Made by a program: the position numbers and the translations under genes. From Gnetum montanum (Eukaryota > Streptophyta > Gnetopsida > Gnetales > Gnetaceae): a stretch of DNA of 64,000 nt. Location of the stretch: NCBI GenBank assembly GCA_015680685.1, contig MNCI01011084.1:289355-353354 (forward strand). The letters run 5' to 3'. The notes below the pieces were generated by a model, which was not told where the DNA came from, ran no database searches, and saw only the letters and a list, made by a program, of their open reading frames with translations. Positions 32,561 to 43,250 of the stretch are shown piece by piece (the first letter of the stretch is position 1; each line of letters starts with the position of its first letter).

Positions 32561-33575
32561 TGACTGTGAGTTCTAATTTTTACACTTTCTTTTCAAGGAC
32601 AGAATAGTTGAAAAATGAAAATAGTGGTGCCGGGCTTTGGAACTCTACATCCCTGCCAGGGCAGGAGAGCAACAACCGTGCCACTTCTGAAATTATGAAT
32701 TTCGTATTTTAAAACTTGGGTAAACAAACTAAGGAGAGTTCCTTTCTTGGTCAACTAGTATTAATTTTTTGGTATAATGTCAAAGCAAATTTCTTCATCA
32801 CGGTAAGTAGTATAAATTGGTGGACCATGTAATCATAATGAATCATATATATTGGTCGTAATTTTTTTTTTTTAATCCAAACCCTACTATTTGCTAATAA
32901 GATGCTTTTTAGTTATAGTAAATACTTTTTTTAGTCAAACCCAAAAAACATATATATTAAAAATAAAAATATAGAGTACAAAAGTAGAAAAGTATTACAC
33001 AAAGGAGAAACTCCAAATTAGTCAAAAGAAAAGGCCTAACTATTTTAGGGATGTCTTTTTAGATTTTCATCCTTACAATCAATCTTGAAAAGCCTTCCCT
33101 CTAAGCTAGGAAATTGGATATTCAATTATGGCCACACAACCAAATAAGTTAGGGGCTTAAATGGTTGAGATGACATGCTTAATCCACATGTGATGTTTCT
33201 TTCATTTTAGGGTGTCAACCTAAAAAATATATCTATTCCAAGTTATGGATTCTATTCCAATAAACAATACTAAGTTATAAAATAGGTCTACTAAAGTTTC
33301 ATGTTGGCTATCTGCCATAGGGATGCATATAATCTTCTAATTCTAGTTTCAACAAATCCTTGAACCTTTGATGATTTGTTTATTAAGATTTGATATAGGT
33401 TGTATTGTTGGAACCCTGAAATAATTTTAATATTGGTACACCTCAGGACCTATAGTCTAATTAGAACTTTATAACTTAGCATTGCCCACCAAAATTGAAT
33501 CCATGACTTGGAGTTTTCAAATAAAGAGTCTTTACCACTAGGCTAACACCTCATTGTTTATTTGATATAGGTTGT
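32561..33575. other. Intergenic stretch between SEC23 and the gypsy nest
   Basis: AT-rich sequence with no recognised gene. No LTR or element end is visible until the LTR of C starts at about 33,576. Confidence 0.5.
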
Positions 33576-33774
33576 TGATAAAACCTTTTTATAATAGGCC
33601 ATGATATTGCATCTACAATATGGTATCTACAACATTGCAACCCTACATACATCATTATTGATGCTATGTAGAGGGTCTTAGTCACCCCTATAAATACCAA
33701 CACTTGGTCGCATCAACAAAAGAACTTTCATTTCACCCTTAGCAAAATTCTTGAAGTTTGCTTTTGTAACTTAG
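33576..33774 (+). repeat. 5' LTR of element C, first part
   Basis: Starts near tgataaaacc at 33,576 (the family start TGATGAG has decayed). U3 has ATATTG/ATATGG relics of the GATATC palindromes and a TATA box (ctataaatacc) near 33,690. It breaks off at cttag (33,770-33,774), which is repeated at 49,057-49,061 on the far side of element B. Confidence 0.75.
33770..33774. repeat. Target duplication of element B, left copy (CTTAG)
   Basis: The five bases cttag recur exactly at 49,057-49,061, directly after the far LTR of B. Confidence 0.85.
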
Positions 33775-34551
33775 TGATGAGTGGCAAGGTACCCCTACAC
33801 TCAACCATATGAATACGAGCGTCTCATGCGCAATCCAGTCGAACTCCAAGGACTAAGTGCTTACGTGCCTTAATGGAACACTTAAGGTTAATCAATCGTT
33901 GTCTTCCCAAACTTACTTGTATTGTCACGGTTGTATGGTTAAGTAAGCTTGAGGCGTATGATTTTTATATCTTTTGTCTTTTTAATGTCTTACGCTAATA
34001 GGGGAAGGTGAAGAAACTAAGTAACTAACTTTCATTAACTATTTACTAACTAAGTTCTAATTGTCCTAGCACTAGTATCCGTTCTCACTTGCCGCACACA
34101 CCCTAAACCAATGCAACGCTGCTGGGATTACCAAATGCTACTCGTTACTGGGTTACCAAGCATTACACACGTGCTTGAAGTGGTCGTACTGAATGCACTT
34201 AACTAGGAGGGTCAAGGGTTGAGAGCGAGTAATTATCTAGGAAAGCACTTAAACATTTAACAATAATTAAATCCTATTTAGCTTAGTCCATATGCTGCAA
34301 GGTTTATCAGAAAGTTCGTCTTTATTGTTGTACACAAATGTGTGCTCAGGTACAATTTGCTCAAATAAAGATCCATTCACTTTGAGACTCCTACTGTGGA
34401 CACATGGAAATTATTCTAGCTCTAAAATGTTAAAATTGCTATAGTTTGGCTAAGGAACTAACTCTAGATGCCCAAAATAGGGAAAGCCGCCTCTTATTTA
34501 TAGATGTTTCGGTGGGCTTCGATATCGCATACGCGATACCGTGGCTCATCA
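33775..34551 (-). repeat. 3' LTR of element B
   Basis: 777 bp, tgatgag at 33,775 and ctcatca ending at 34,551. On the minus strand U3 holds gatatcg palindromes next to a TATA box (ctataaataagagg, near 34,500) and an AATAAAGAC-like signal follows. Closely similar to 48,301-49,056. Confidence 0.9.
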
Positions 34552-34566
34552 TACCCCCATGACTGA
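34552..34566 (-). other. Polypurine tract of element B
   Basis: On the minus strand cagtcatgggggta directly precedes the LTR start. The same phrase precedes the 3' LTR of A (agtcgtgggggta, 42,431-42,443), so it is the plus-strand primer of the family. Confidence 0.8.
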
Positions 34567-34746
34567 ATGAAAACTTGTCCTTGAGTTCCTTACAAAATAT
34601 TGGGAAGGTATGGAATTATTGACTTGAATGATACTAATGGTGAATGGGGTGACATGTAAACAGATCATCATTACAATACATGACAAAATTACTGTTCATG
34701 ACAACAAGAGTGAACACTAAACACATTTAACATCCAGCCTTATTTG

Positions 34747-34751
34747 GCAGC
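34747..34751. repeat. Target duplication of element A, left copy (GCAGC)
   Basis: gcagc here and gtagc at 44,011-44,015 flank element A; the single difference is C/T. Confidence 0.75.
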
Positions 34752-35570
34752 TAATGAGTCACATTTTGGGCGACCGTGATATCACAGCCCAACCCACGAT
34801 ATCGCATACGTGATATCGCAGCCTGTCTCCTCATCTATAAATAAGAGGTAGACAGATGAGTTTTGGGGAGCATTAGTTTTAGAGTTAGTTTTAATTTCAG
34901 TTTTTATTTTCTCTCTCTCAACCCTTTTCCTCTCCGTGTATGCCCGCAGTGTGGTGATTGTAATTATACGGCATCCTTATTTGAGTGTGACGTACTTGGA
35001 CCGCACGTGACCAGAAATAAAGATCGAGATTACTTTATCATCGCAGCATTCACTTAGTTTAATCATTTAATTAATTGTTATTTACTGCTTTCCTAGTTAA
35101 TATCTTCTCACCCTTAACTCATGTTAAAACACGGAATGAGTACGACTTGATTACGAGCATTTAAGTGTGACTACTTGGTAACCCAGTAGCATACCTAGGA
35201 TTTGCGCTTGGTAATCCCAATGGTAGTCATGCACAAAGTCCAAGATGTGTACGGATAATCAAGGAACAGATGCTCATCGCACTTAGGCTAGATTAGATTC
35301 TCTCACACACTCTCTCTCTCTTAGATTATTTAAGATTACTTTCCATTGCCTTTAGGAGTAGCGTTAGATTAGAAACCACATCATACACCTCACTTTGGAC
35401 TAAACCATACATGACAAAGCTAATACTAGTCCAGATGGGAAGACAACGAACTGCGACCTAAGGCTAACTATCTAGATGCCACAGCTAGTCCATCTACGAA
35501 GTTTGACCGGATCACGCGTGTAACACTCGTATTCGTATGGTTGAGTGTAGGGGTACCTCACCACTCATCA
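34752..35570 (+). repeat. 5' LTR of element A
   Basis: 819 bp, starting taatgagtcac (terminal TG decayed to TA) and ending ctcatca. U3 holds several GATATC-centred palindromes at 34,776-34,822; TATA box tataaata at 34,836-34,843; an aataaagatcg signal near 35,018. The primer site begins at 35,571. Confidence 0.9.
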
Positions 35571-35590
35571 TTAGCGTCGTTGCCAGGGAT
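35571..35590 (+). other. Primer binding site of element A (tRNA-Asp type)
   Basis: Reads ttagcgtcgttgccagggat, matching the tRNA-Asp 3' end complement used by Athila and Tat elements apart from a few transitions. Confidence 0.75.
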
Positions 35591-35712
35591 GGTGCTAGTT
35601 ATCTAGATTAGTTATATCATACAAGGTCGTTGTATAAGGACTTAACGATATATCTTTTAGAAAAAAATAATTATAAAAAGTCACATATAAATTCACACAC
35701 AACTTCACAACC

Positions 35713-37572
35713 ATGGCTCTCCTACAAGATTACAATAATACCACACTTAGTGAGAAAGTTCATTGGAGAAACAATGAACTATATGATGATGAAGATTGGA
35801 GTACACAACCTGAAGTGGGGGTTTCTTATAAACATGAACGAAAGCAACATCATCTCAACGCACAAAAGCATAACTTACCTGATGACGATGAACCCCTACT
35901 GGCCACTACAAGCCTAATACAAATACAAGAGGCTATTCGAATATCACGTAGGCATCATAAAGAGAGTCATCTACCCAGGCTCGATTTAAACAACTTTTCC
36001 AAATTTTTAGGAGGCTATGACTTAGATCCGCATCAACATTTACAAGCCTTCTACGATGCCTATGCATGGAACAACATTGATAATGGTTGGTAAAAACTTA
36101 AGCTCTTTCCCATGATANGAGATAGATTTTTGACAACCCAAGAAGTAGGACAAAACATTAGACAATCAGAAAGAAAGAATGAAGGNNNNNNNNNNNNNNN
36201 NNNNNNNNNNNNNNNNNNNNNNNNNNNNNNNNNNNNNNNNNNNNNNNNNNNNNNNNNNNNNNNNNNNNNNNNNNNNNNNNNNNNNNNNNNNNNNNNNNNN
36301 NNNNNNNNNNNNNNNNNNNNNNNNNNNNNNNNNNNNNNNNNNNNNNNNNNNNNNNNNNNNNNNNNNNNNNNNNNNNNNNNNNNNNNNNNNNNNNNNNNNN
36401 NNNNNNNNNNNNNNNNNNNNNNNNNNNNNNNNNNNNNNNNNNNNNNNNNNNNNNNNNNNNNNNNNNNNNNNNNNNNNNNNNNNNNNNNNNNNNNNNNNNN
36501 NNNNNNNNNNNNNNNNNNNNNNNNNNNNNNNNNNNNNNNNNNNNNNNNNNNNNNNNNNNNNNNNNNNNNNNNNNNNNNNNNNNNNNNNNNNNNNNNNNNN
36601 NNNNNNNNNNNNNNNNNNNNNNNNNNNNNNNNNNNNNNNNNNNNNNNNNNNNNNNNNNNNNNNNNNNNNNNNNNNNNNNNNNNNNNNNNNNNNNNNNNNN
36701 NNNNNNNNNNNNNNNNNNNNNNNNNNNNNNNNNNNNNNNNNNNNNNNNNNNNNNNNNNNNNNNNNNNNNNNNNNNNNNNNNNNNNNNNNNNNNNNNNNNN
36801 NNNNNNNNNCCAGTCATGGGGGAGACCACCACTAAACTAGAGACACCCTTTGCATCATCCGAACCCAAACACTTATCTTGTTCAACATCCTGTTTCTCCA
36901 ACTGGGCCAACTCACTTTATCTCACCATAGTACCATTCTCCTCAATACTATTAGCCCATGCCTTCAACACAACCACCACCTTGTGCACCTTATACTCCTC
37001 CTAGTTTTCAACATTCTCATTTTTTCCCTCCTTCTATATCGCCACCAACTGTTCCTAAGGTGCCTGTACCATAGCAACAACCCACGAACATTACTTGTGC
37101 TACTACTTCCAACAGCAATGAGAGACCTCAACAACATCGAAGGCGCCCCTTCTTTAGAAATGACCCTAGGAAGGGACAACACAATTCCAAGGCCACTGCA
37201 CCCTCCAACTCAGCACAAGTCCAACCCTATGGTGCACCCTTATCTTTGAACCCAATGCCTCATATAACTTCATTAGGGCCACCAACTCACACTCTAACAA
37301 CAATACGACCCAATGAACACAGCCATGGAGAGCGACAACCTGATCCTTGCATTCCATCTAACGGTCCTAGATATCATTGTGGGTCAACTCGTTATCCAGG
37401 AACTACATTGTATAAATTGCCCTACTACGCTTACTATAATCAAGTGTGTGAACCCCGATGGGGTAAGTATGACCAGGCCCCAATATTTCCAACATGTAAG
37501 GATCCTCATCTTCCATTTATTAATCCTTGTCGTCCTCAACCGATTAGTTATGGGGGATATCCCCCATTTTAG
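35713..37572 (+). pseudogene. gag of element A, with gap
   Basis: The frame starting MALLQDYN at 35,713 runs to NIDNGW and a stop at 36,091. It holds DDDEPLLATTS and GGYDLDPHQHLQAFYDAYA, the start of the retrotransposon gag domain (compare D at about 61,865-62,040). Just after KLKLFP the copy skips about 330 bp relative to D, then enters the N gap. After the gap come QSWGRPP and a proline/serine-rich tail with PFFRNDP, and a 108-codon open frame ending SYGGYPPF at 37,572. No protease follows. The protein would form the particle around element RNA. Confidence 0.75.
36186..36809. other. Assembly gap (N run)
   Basis: 624 unknown bases plus one N at 36,118. The flanks are both gag of element A, and the corresponding interval in D is about 550 bp, so the gap length is plausible. 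Confidence 0.98.
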
Positions 37573-38960
37573 CAATAAGAAGGATTAATAAATACTTTTT
37601 ATTTTCTTTGATTTTACAACTTTTTGTTTTTTAGTTTTTCAATTTTTCAAATTTCTTGTTTTATCTTTTTATCTTTTTGTGTTTTTGTCTTTTTTACGTT
37701 TTTTATAAGTAATCTCATCTATGAATAAAACACTCATGTGGATCGTTGGTTGAGGTGTGTTCTATGTTGTCGAGTCACGAGTGATCAATTATTTGGACAG
37801 TGAGCCCATTACACCCACTCATCCATTCTACAAATAAGAGGTTCTGTTTGAGGGTACAGTGATATTCTTGATATTTTTAAAACTTAAAATTAATTTTGTG
37901 TTCATTTTACCTAGAATGAAGAAGGATGGACCAAGAGGGAATGATTAGGGTGTGACATCAACGGGACTTGTAGATTCTCTTTGGTGACGTCTGTGGGAGT
38001 TATCATGCAACATGGTTGTACTAAGATCCTTGTAGATCTAACAAAAAATGGGAGTAAGAGTAATCAAACGGACACTCAAAAATCCAATGCTGTTCTAGGG
38101 GGTCCCACTGGAAAGATATGCATCCATGCCTGAAGGTTGGCAACTTCTCTGGATTCAGTATTCAAAAAAAAAAAAAGAGAAAAAGAAAATGAAAAGAAAA
38201 GTGCCATAAAACAAAAAAATCACTCCTCCCTTGAACAAAATGCCAAGTGATCGTACGCCTTGTTGTTATGGTACTCTCATAGTTGCTCATCATGGGATGA
38301 AATAATGTGATGTCACTGATTAGAGGAATGTACTTGGTCCTGATCTTAAAACGATGGGTTAATGACACATTAATCATGCTTTTCACGCAAGATTCACTGT
38401 GTCCTGGGTTAGTTACCTCATGTCCCAATCTCTACCATCCCTTCTATACTTCGTCTCATCTCACTGTTCGTGTAATTGTAGCTCGTGTCATGTGTAACAT
38501 AGAATTCTTACCTCATTCGGGTGATATTTACATGTGTGTGTTTTGTAGAGTTAGTGCGGATTACATTTAACCCTTCTAGTGCCCATGGACACTTTAAGTG
38601 TGGTTACACAAGGGCCTTATAGGTTGAGACCTGCTTTTGGGAGGATCCACTTGTGTAATCTTTTGTAATCTTCACTTATGACATAGCTCACACACACCAT
38701 TTCTTACCCTTAGCATAATTTTTCATAATGTTCTTTCTCTACTATTATCCCTATGAATTTCAACATTCCTATGTACCATTACATAGCCTTTTTCTCCCAT
38801 CCGAGGTTTTATTGATAAAATTCACACCATCATAATTAATTGTGCCTTTTGAATTAATGGAATTACCCTAGAAACCTTCAACATGTGCCACATGTCCTTG
38901 CTTTCATATTTTATTTTCCAAAAAACCCTAAAAATTCAGTTTTTTCCCTTAGGCCTAAAA
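37573..38960 (+). other. Post-gag spacer of element A
   Basis: Non-coding spacer that in C follows integrase (55,620-57,170). It begins with a T-rich tract (37,600-37,710) and contains shared blocks such as gggtgtgacatcaacggga near 37,950 and ggatccacttgtgtaatc near 38,643. It also contains an A-run at 38,164. No ORF. Confidence 0.65.
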
Positions 38961-38967
38961 CATTAAT

Positions 38968-39017
38968 AGGCCGTGATATTGTGTACGCGATATCGTGCCC
39001 CTTTAGCCTTATAAATA
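38968..39017 (+). promoter_or_regulatory. Internal U3-like promoter module of element A
   Basis: A stretch reading aggccgtgatattgtgtacg then cgatatcgtg, followed after about 12 bases by ttataaata (39,009-39,017). This is the same arrangement as U3 of the LTRs: paired GATAT(C/T) palindromes then a TATA box. It lies about 480 bp before the ATG of the 3' ORF. Element C has a decayed equivalent at 57,195-57,250. Promoter activity is inferred from the likeness. Confidence 0.6.
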
Positions 39018-39492
39018 GGTGACCCCCTCGCAACACTTAACATCATTTTTTTACATTCACGTGGGGGAGTTTTTCAAATTTTTCTCTACGACTTGCGAGT
39101 GTGACACCTTTGCTTTTCAACCTTGATCTCGCTCGATGGTACTCTGATTTTAATTCCGTTTGAACCTACTTGAACCCAGGGTGTTCAGCTTAGTCATGGG
39201 GGAGGGACATCTGCTGAAAAGTGCCTAAATTTTTTGGAATTTATCATCGCCCAAAGGATATCATCTAGGGTAATTAGCTATAACACTTAGAATAATTGTG
39301 CCAAAAAAATCATTTAATCCCTAGGTATAACGAGAAACTAAAATTGGAAACCACCTAAGTTACAAGACTCATTATTACAATTTTTCAGGTAATGTCACAT
39401 GTGATAACATAAGATCATTAATTAAGGCAAGCAGTAAGGTATAACTTAACTTTAAAAACAACCTTACTAACGCTTGGCCCGTGTGATTGCAG

Positions 39493-42278
39493 ATGGCCCT
39501 GAAACGTGGACAACAGGAAGGTCCTACTCAAGGTGTAAGCAAACGATCTCAAAGAGGTGGAAGACAAGATCCTGCTGGACAACATACAGAATAGGAGGAG
39601 CAATCATTTGGTATTCATCAAGAGGACCCTCCTACTGTACAGTCTGGGCAGGTAGAAGGAGGAGTTGCTGCAGTGCCTGAACAGGGACAACATCTCACGT
39701 TGCCCCAAGATTGTGTTCATGCCATCCATGAAAAGTCCACATTCGCTGCGGTGATTGTGGAATTGAACTTCAAATCTTTTGCAAAGTTTTCTCTTGAGGC
39801 TATTAGGGATCACCTCAAAGGACCTCCCTTATGGCCTACCCTCGCTAAAAGTGGTGCCTGGTACCTAGGAGAGACGTACCAATTCTAGCACAATAGGGAG
39901 CAAGGCACCACTATCAATATTTGTGGCGTAACAGTTGATTTCTCTGCACAGGCCATTTCAAAAGTGTTAAACCTTCCAAATATAGGGCCCAAAGTTGCTC
40001 AGTTATCCACCCATTCAAACCTTGATGTGCGACGGGATTAGTTGGAAAGGGCTTATGGTAGAGATAAAACATTTGGTGAATTGATGAAGGAAGAGAGGAT
40101 TTACTTCAAAATTGGAACATATCACCTCTTCCCCATGAAGGGCTTAAAAATAATATCAACATATGTGACTAGAGGATGTGCAGTGCTAATGGGAAAGGTT
40201 GATGCTAACTTGCCCCATCTATATTTAACGGAGATCCTGAGGAGGTTCGAGGAATGAAAGATAGGGAAAATGGCGTTGCCTTTCCCTTGTCTTATCAGAA
40301 AGCTTTGCCGATGTGCTAGTATCTGGGGGTACACCAATGATGTCCTCCGAAAAGCCCAGATTGCTTCATATGCTGAATTGTTAAAGTCTCCAACTCTAAG
40401 GAAAATCACTGGCGAGACGCTGGGACCAAAAGAAGAAGAAGAACAGACAGCTGGACCAACTGCAACTCAACTTGCAGGACCTAGCCAACCTCCAAGCATT
40501 GGTCCTAGCCAAAAACAAGAAGCAGGGCCTAACATAGGCTAGGATTAGCAGCCGCCATAAGACTATAGACCATCAATGAGCCATCTCAGGGCCATCGCTG
40601 AGATAGTCAGTTGGGGAAGTCGTGATGATGCAAACCTCTTCCGCGTCATTGATGATGCCATTCAGCCTACTGTTTTGTTGGATCACACAAGGGACGAAGT
40701 GTCTATTCACACAGGAGGAGGGGAAAGTAGATGGTCACAACAGATATAAGGAAATATGACATCTTTTCAAGAGCAGTTAAAGACTGGTGAAGGGGCCTCT
40801 GTGGTAGTCATACAACACCAGAATGCCGTGAGAGCTACAGAAGTGGTCGCAGACCACATCAAAGAATCATTCAATGTACTTGTTATGCCATCAGCAGATC
40901 TCACAGGAGCATAGGATGCTCAAACTTTGGCCAAAACCTCAATGACTCTTGTGGAACATGAGGATGTGTTTGATCGATTGTTCCAAACAAGGCAAATAAT
41001 GACATCCCTGTTTGACATCCCTCAGGATGTTGCAACTATTCAGTCAGACCTCATTTCCATGAAGGGGAAGCTAGTCTTAACAGAAGTGAGGGTTGAGCAT
41101 GTGGAAGTAGAAGTGCAGAAACTATAAGAACAGCTTGTGGTCCTACAGGCAGCACAACGGGACCCTCTGCAATTCGTTCCTGCAGACTAGCTAGATAATT
41201 TCAAAACTAAGCAACTAACCAAGCTAATAGCTGAGAATAAAAAGGTGGTTGATGAAAAGGAGAAGGTTGTTTGGGATGCCTCTTCAGCACAGGTGCAAAC
41301 TCATGCACATCTTAAAGCACTCAATGCCTTACAGGAGGAAAATAAATAGCTTGCTGTCGACAACCTTCGGTTGACCACTGTAGAAAAGCAAAAGAATGTT
41401 CTCGAGGAACACTTCCATCAATTGTGAGAACAATTCATCCAGGTCAACCAAGACATAAGTCATTTAGCTAGGGAGAATAGAACCCTCTCAATGAATGAGG
41501 TATGCACAATTCGTCAAAAGACAACCATTGAAATAAGTGCGTGGCAAAATGAGACTAAACGATAATGAGAAGCTGAAGGAGCACTTCCGGGATTAGGTGG
41601 AGATGTACAAACAGATCCTTGAGAAGGAGATCCATATGGCCAAAACCCACATTAATGCTATCAGTGCTCAACACACTGACTAGTAGGCCATATTGGGCAC
41701 ATATGCTTTCGCCCACCAAGTGGAAGTTAAGAGCCAGGACCTGCAGATTCATAATTTGATAGAATACATGGAGTTGGCAAACTTGAGGTATGCCAACCTT
41801 ACCATGTTAATAGCAGGGTGCCCGAGGACAGAGCTTGAGCAACAGGTAGCAATGACCCACATCAAATACGAAGTAGAATTTGCAGAATGTAAGAAGTTGT
41901 TGGAAAAACTGGAGGTAGCAAATTCAGAACTTGAGGTGGTGAAAGCAATACCAAGGCCAAAAAGGTGTCACAGTAGATTTGGCTCGACAGCTAGTAGATT
42001 TTCAAGAGTACAAGGATAAAGCCAGATCCTATGAGGAGGAGCGACGAGTGTTTGTGGCCTGGTATGTCAAGGCTAATCAAATGTTCCCACAACTACCCTA
42101 TCTATGGGAAGTGCTAACTCTGTCAAACATTGGAACATTAGCATGGACGGCACAAGACCCTCAGAAAAAAGAGGAGAAGCTCTAGGCCACTCTTCAACGC
42201 CACCAAGTCTCAAAACCTAGAGCACAAGACAAAGGGAAAGCACCAATGGAGGAGCCACTGCCACCAGGAACTACATGA
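39493..42278 (+). pseudogene. 3' ORF of element A: plant-transposon-type domain plus coiled coil
   Basis: Starts ATG at 39,493 right after ttgcag, a good splice acceptor. One frame carries the reading to about 41,560, then two frameshifts lead to the end PLPPGTT and stop at 42,276-42,278, about 925 codons. Residues 75-180 contain FAAVIVELNFKSFAKF, WPTLAKSGAWYLGETY and GVTVDFSAQAISKVLNLPN, which resemble the 'putative plant transposon protein' domain (PF20167) found with Athila elements. Then YFKIGTYHLFPMKG, a proline/glutamine-rich linker, and a long heptad-rich region (VLTEVRVEHVEVEVQKL; KNVLEEHFHQL) predicted to be coiled coil. About 13 in-frame stops, mostly TAG. Family function is unknown; no transmembrane stretch of an envelope protein is visible. 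Confidence 0.75.
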
Positions 42279-42430
42279 GTTCCAAAATTTTTGTAGTTGT
42301 AGCACATTCTTTGTGTTGTGTTTTTGTTTTGTTTTCATTTCACACTATGGCATAATCCCATTTTCACCATCTAATAATCCCATACCTATCCACTGTGTAA
42401 TCACTGTAACTCGAGGATGAGTTTTCATTT

Positions 42431-42443
42431 AGTCGTGGGGGTA
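42431..42443 (+). other. Polypurine tract of element A
   Basis: agtcgtgggggta directly before the LTR start tgatgag at 42,444. Confidence 0.8.
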
Positions 42444-43250
42444 TGATGAGTCATGTTTTGGGCGACCGCGATATCGCATACGCGATATCATAGGCCAACC
42501 CACAATATCGCATACATGATATCACGACCTGTCTCCTCATCTATAAATAAGAGGTAGATAGATGAGTTTTGGGGAGCATTAGTTTTAGAGTTAGTTTTAA
42601 TTTCAATTTTTATTTTCTCTCTCTCAACCCTTTTCCTCTCCGTGTATGCCCGCAGTGTGGTGATTGTAATTGTACGGCATCCTTATTTGAGTGTGACATA
42701 CTTGGACACACACATGACCAAAAATAAAGATCGAGATTACTTCATCATTACAGCATTCACGTAGTTTAATCATTTAATTAATTGTTATTTACTACTTTTC
42801 TAGTTAATATCTTCTCACACTTAACTAATGTTAAAATGCAAACTGAGTACGACTTGATTACGAGCATTTAAGTGTGACTACTTGGTAACCCAGTAGTGTA
42901 TCTAGGATCTGCACTTGGTAATCCCAATGGTAGTCATGCACAAAGTCCAAGATGTGTATGGATAATCAAGGAACGGATGCTCATCGCACTTAGGCTAGAT
43001 TAGATTCTCTCACTCTCTCTCTTAGATTAGTTAATATTACTTTCCATTGCCTTCAGGAGTAGCATTAGATTAGAAACCATATCATACACCTCACTATGGA
43101 CTAAACCATACATGACAAAGCTAATACTAGTCCAGATGGGAAGACAACGAACTGTGACCTAAGGATAACTATCTAGATGCCACAACTAGTCCATTTGCGG
43201 ACTTCGACCAGATCGCGCGTGTAACGCTTGTATTCATATGGTTGAGTGTA
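42444..43250 (+). repeat. 3' LTR of element A, first tandem copy (3'-truncated)
   Basis: Starts tgatgagtcatg with a perfect terminus. It carries the palindrome cluster (42,468-42,527), TATA box near 42,545 and the same body as the 5' LTR. It stops at gttgagtgta (43,241-43,250), lacking the final 20 or so bases (ggggtacctcg...ctcatca). Confidence 0.88.

Noticed and set aside
34776-34830. Short palindromic repeats as a CRISPR-like array
   Set aside because: They are few, irregular and confined to LTR U3 regions of a plant retrotransposon; there are no spacers of regular length.
36112-36910. Open frames of 218-250 codons on both strands
   Set aside because: They consist almost wholly of N and are artefacts of the assembly gap.
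39493-42278. 3' ORF as a retroviral envelope gene
   Set aside because: No signal peptide, hydrophobic anchor or surface/transmembrane division could be seen; the motifs fit the plant transposon-type domain plus coiled coil better.
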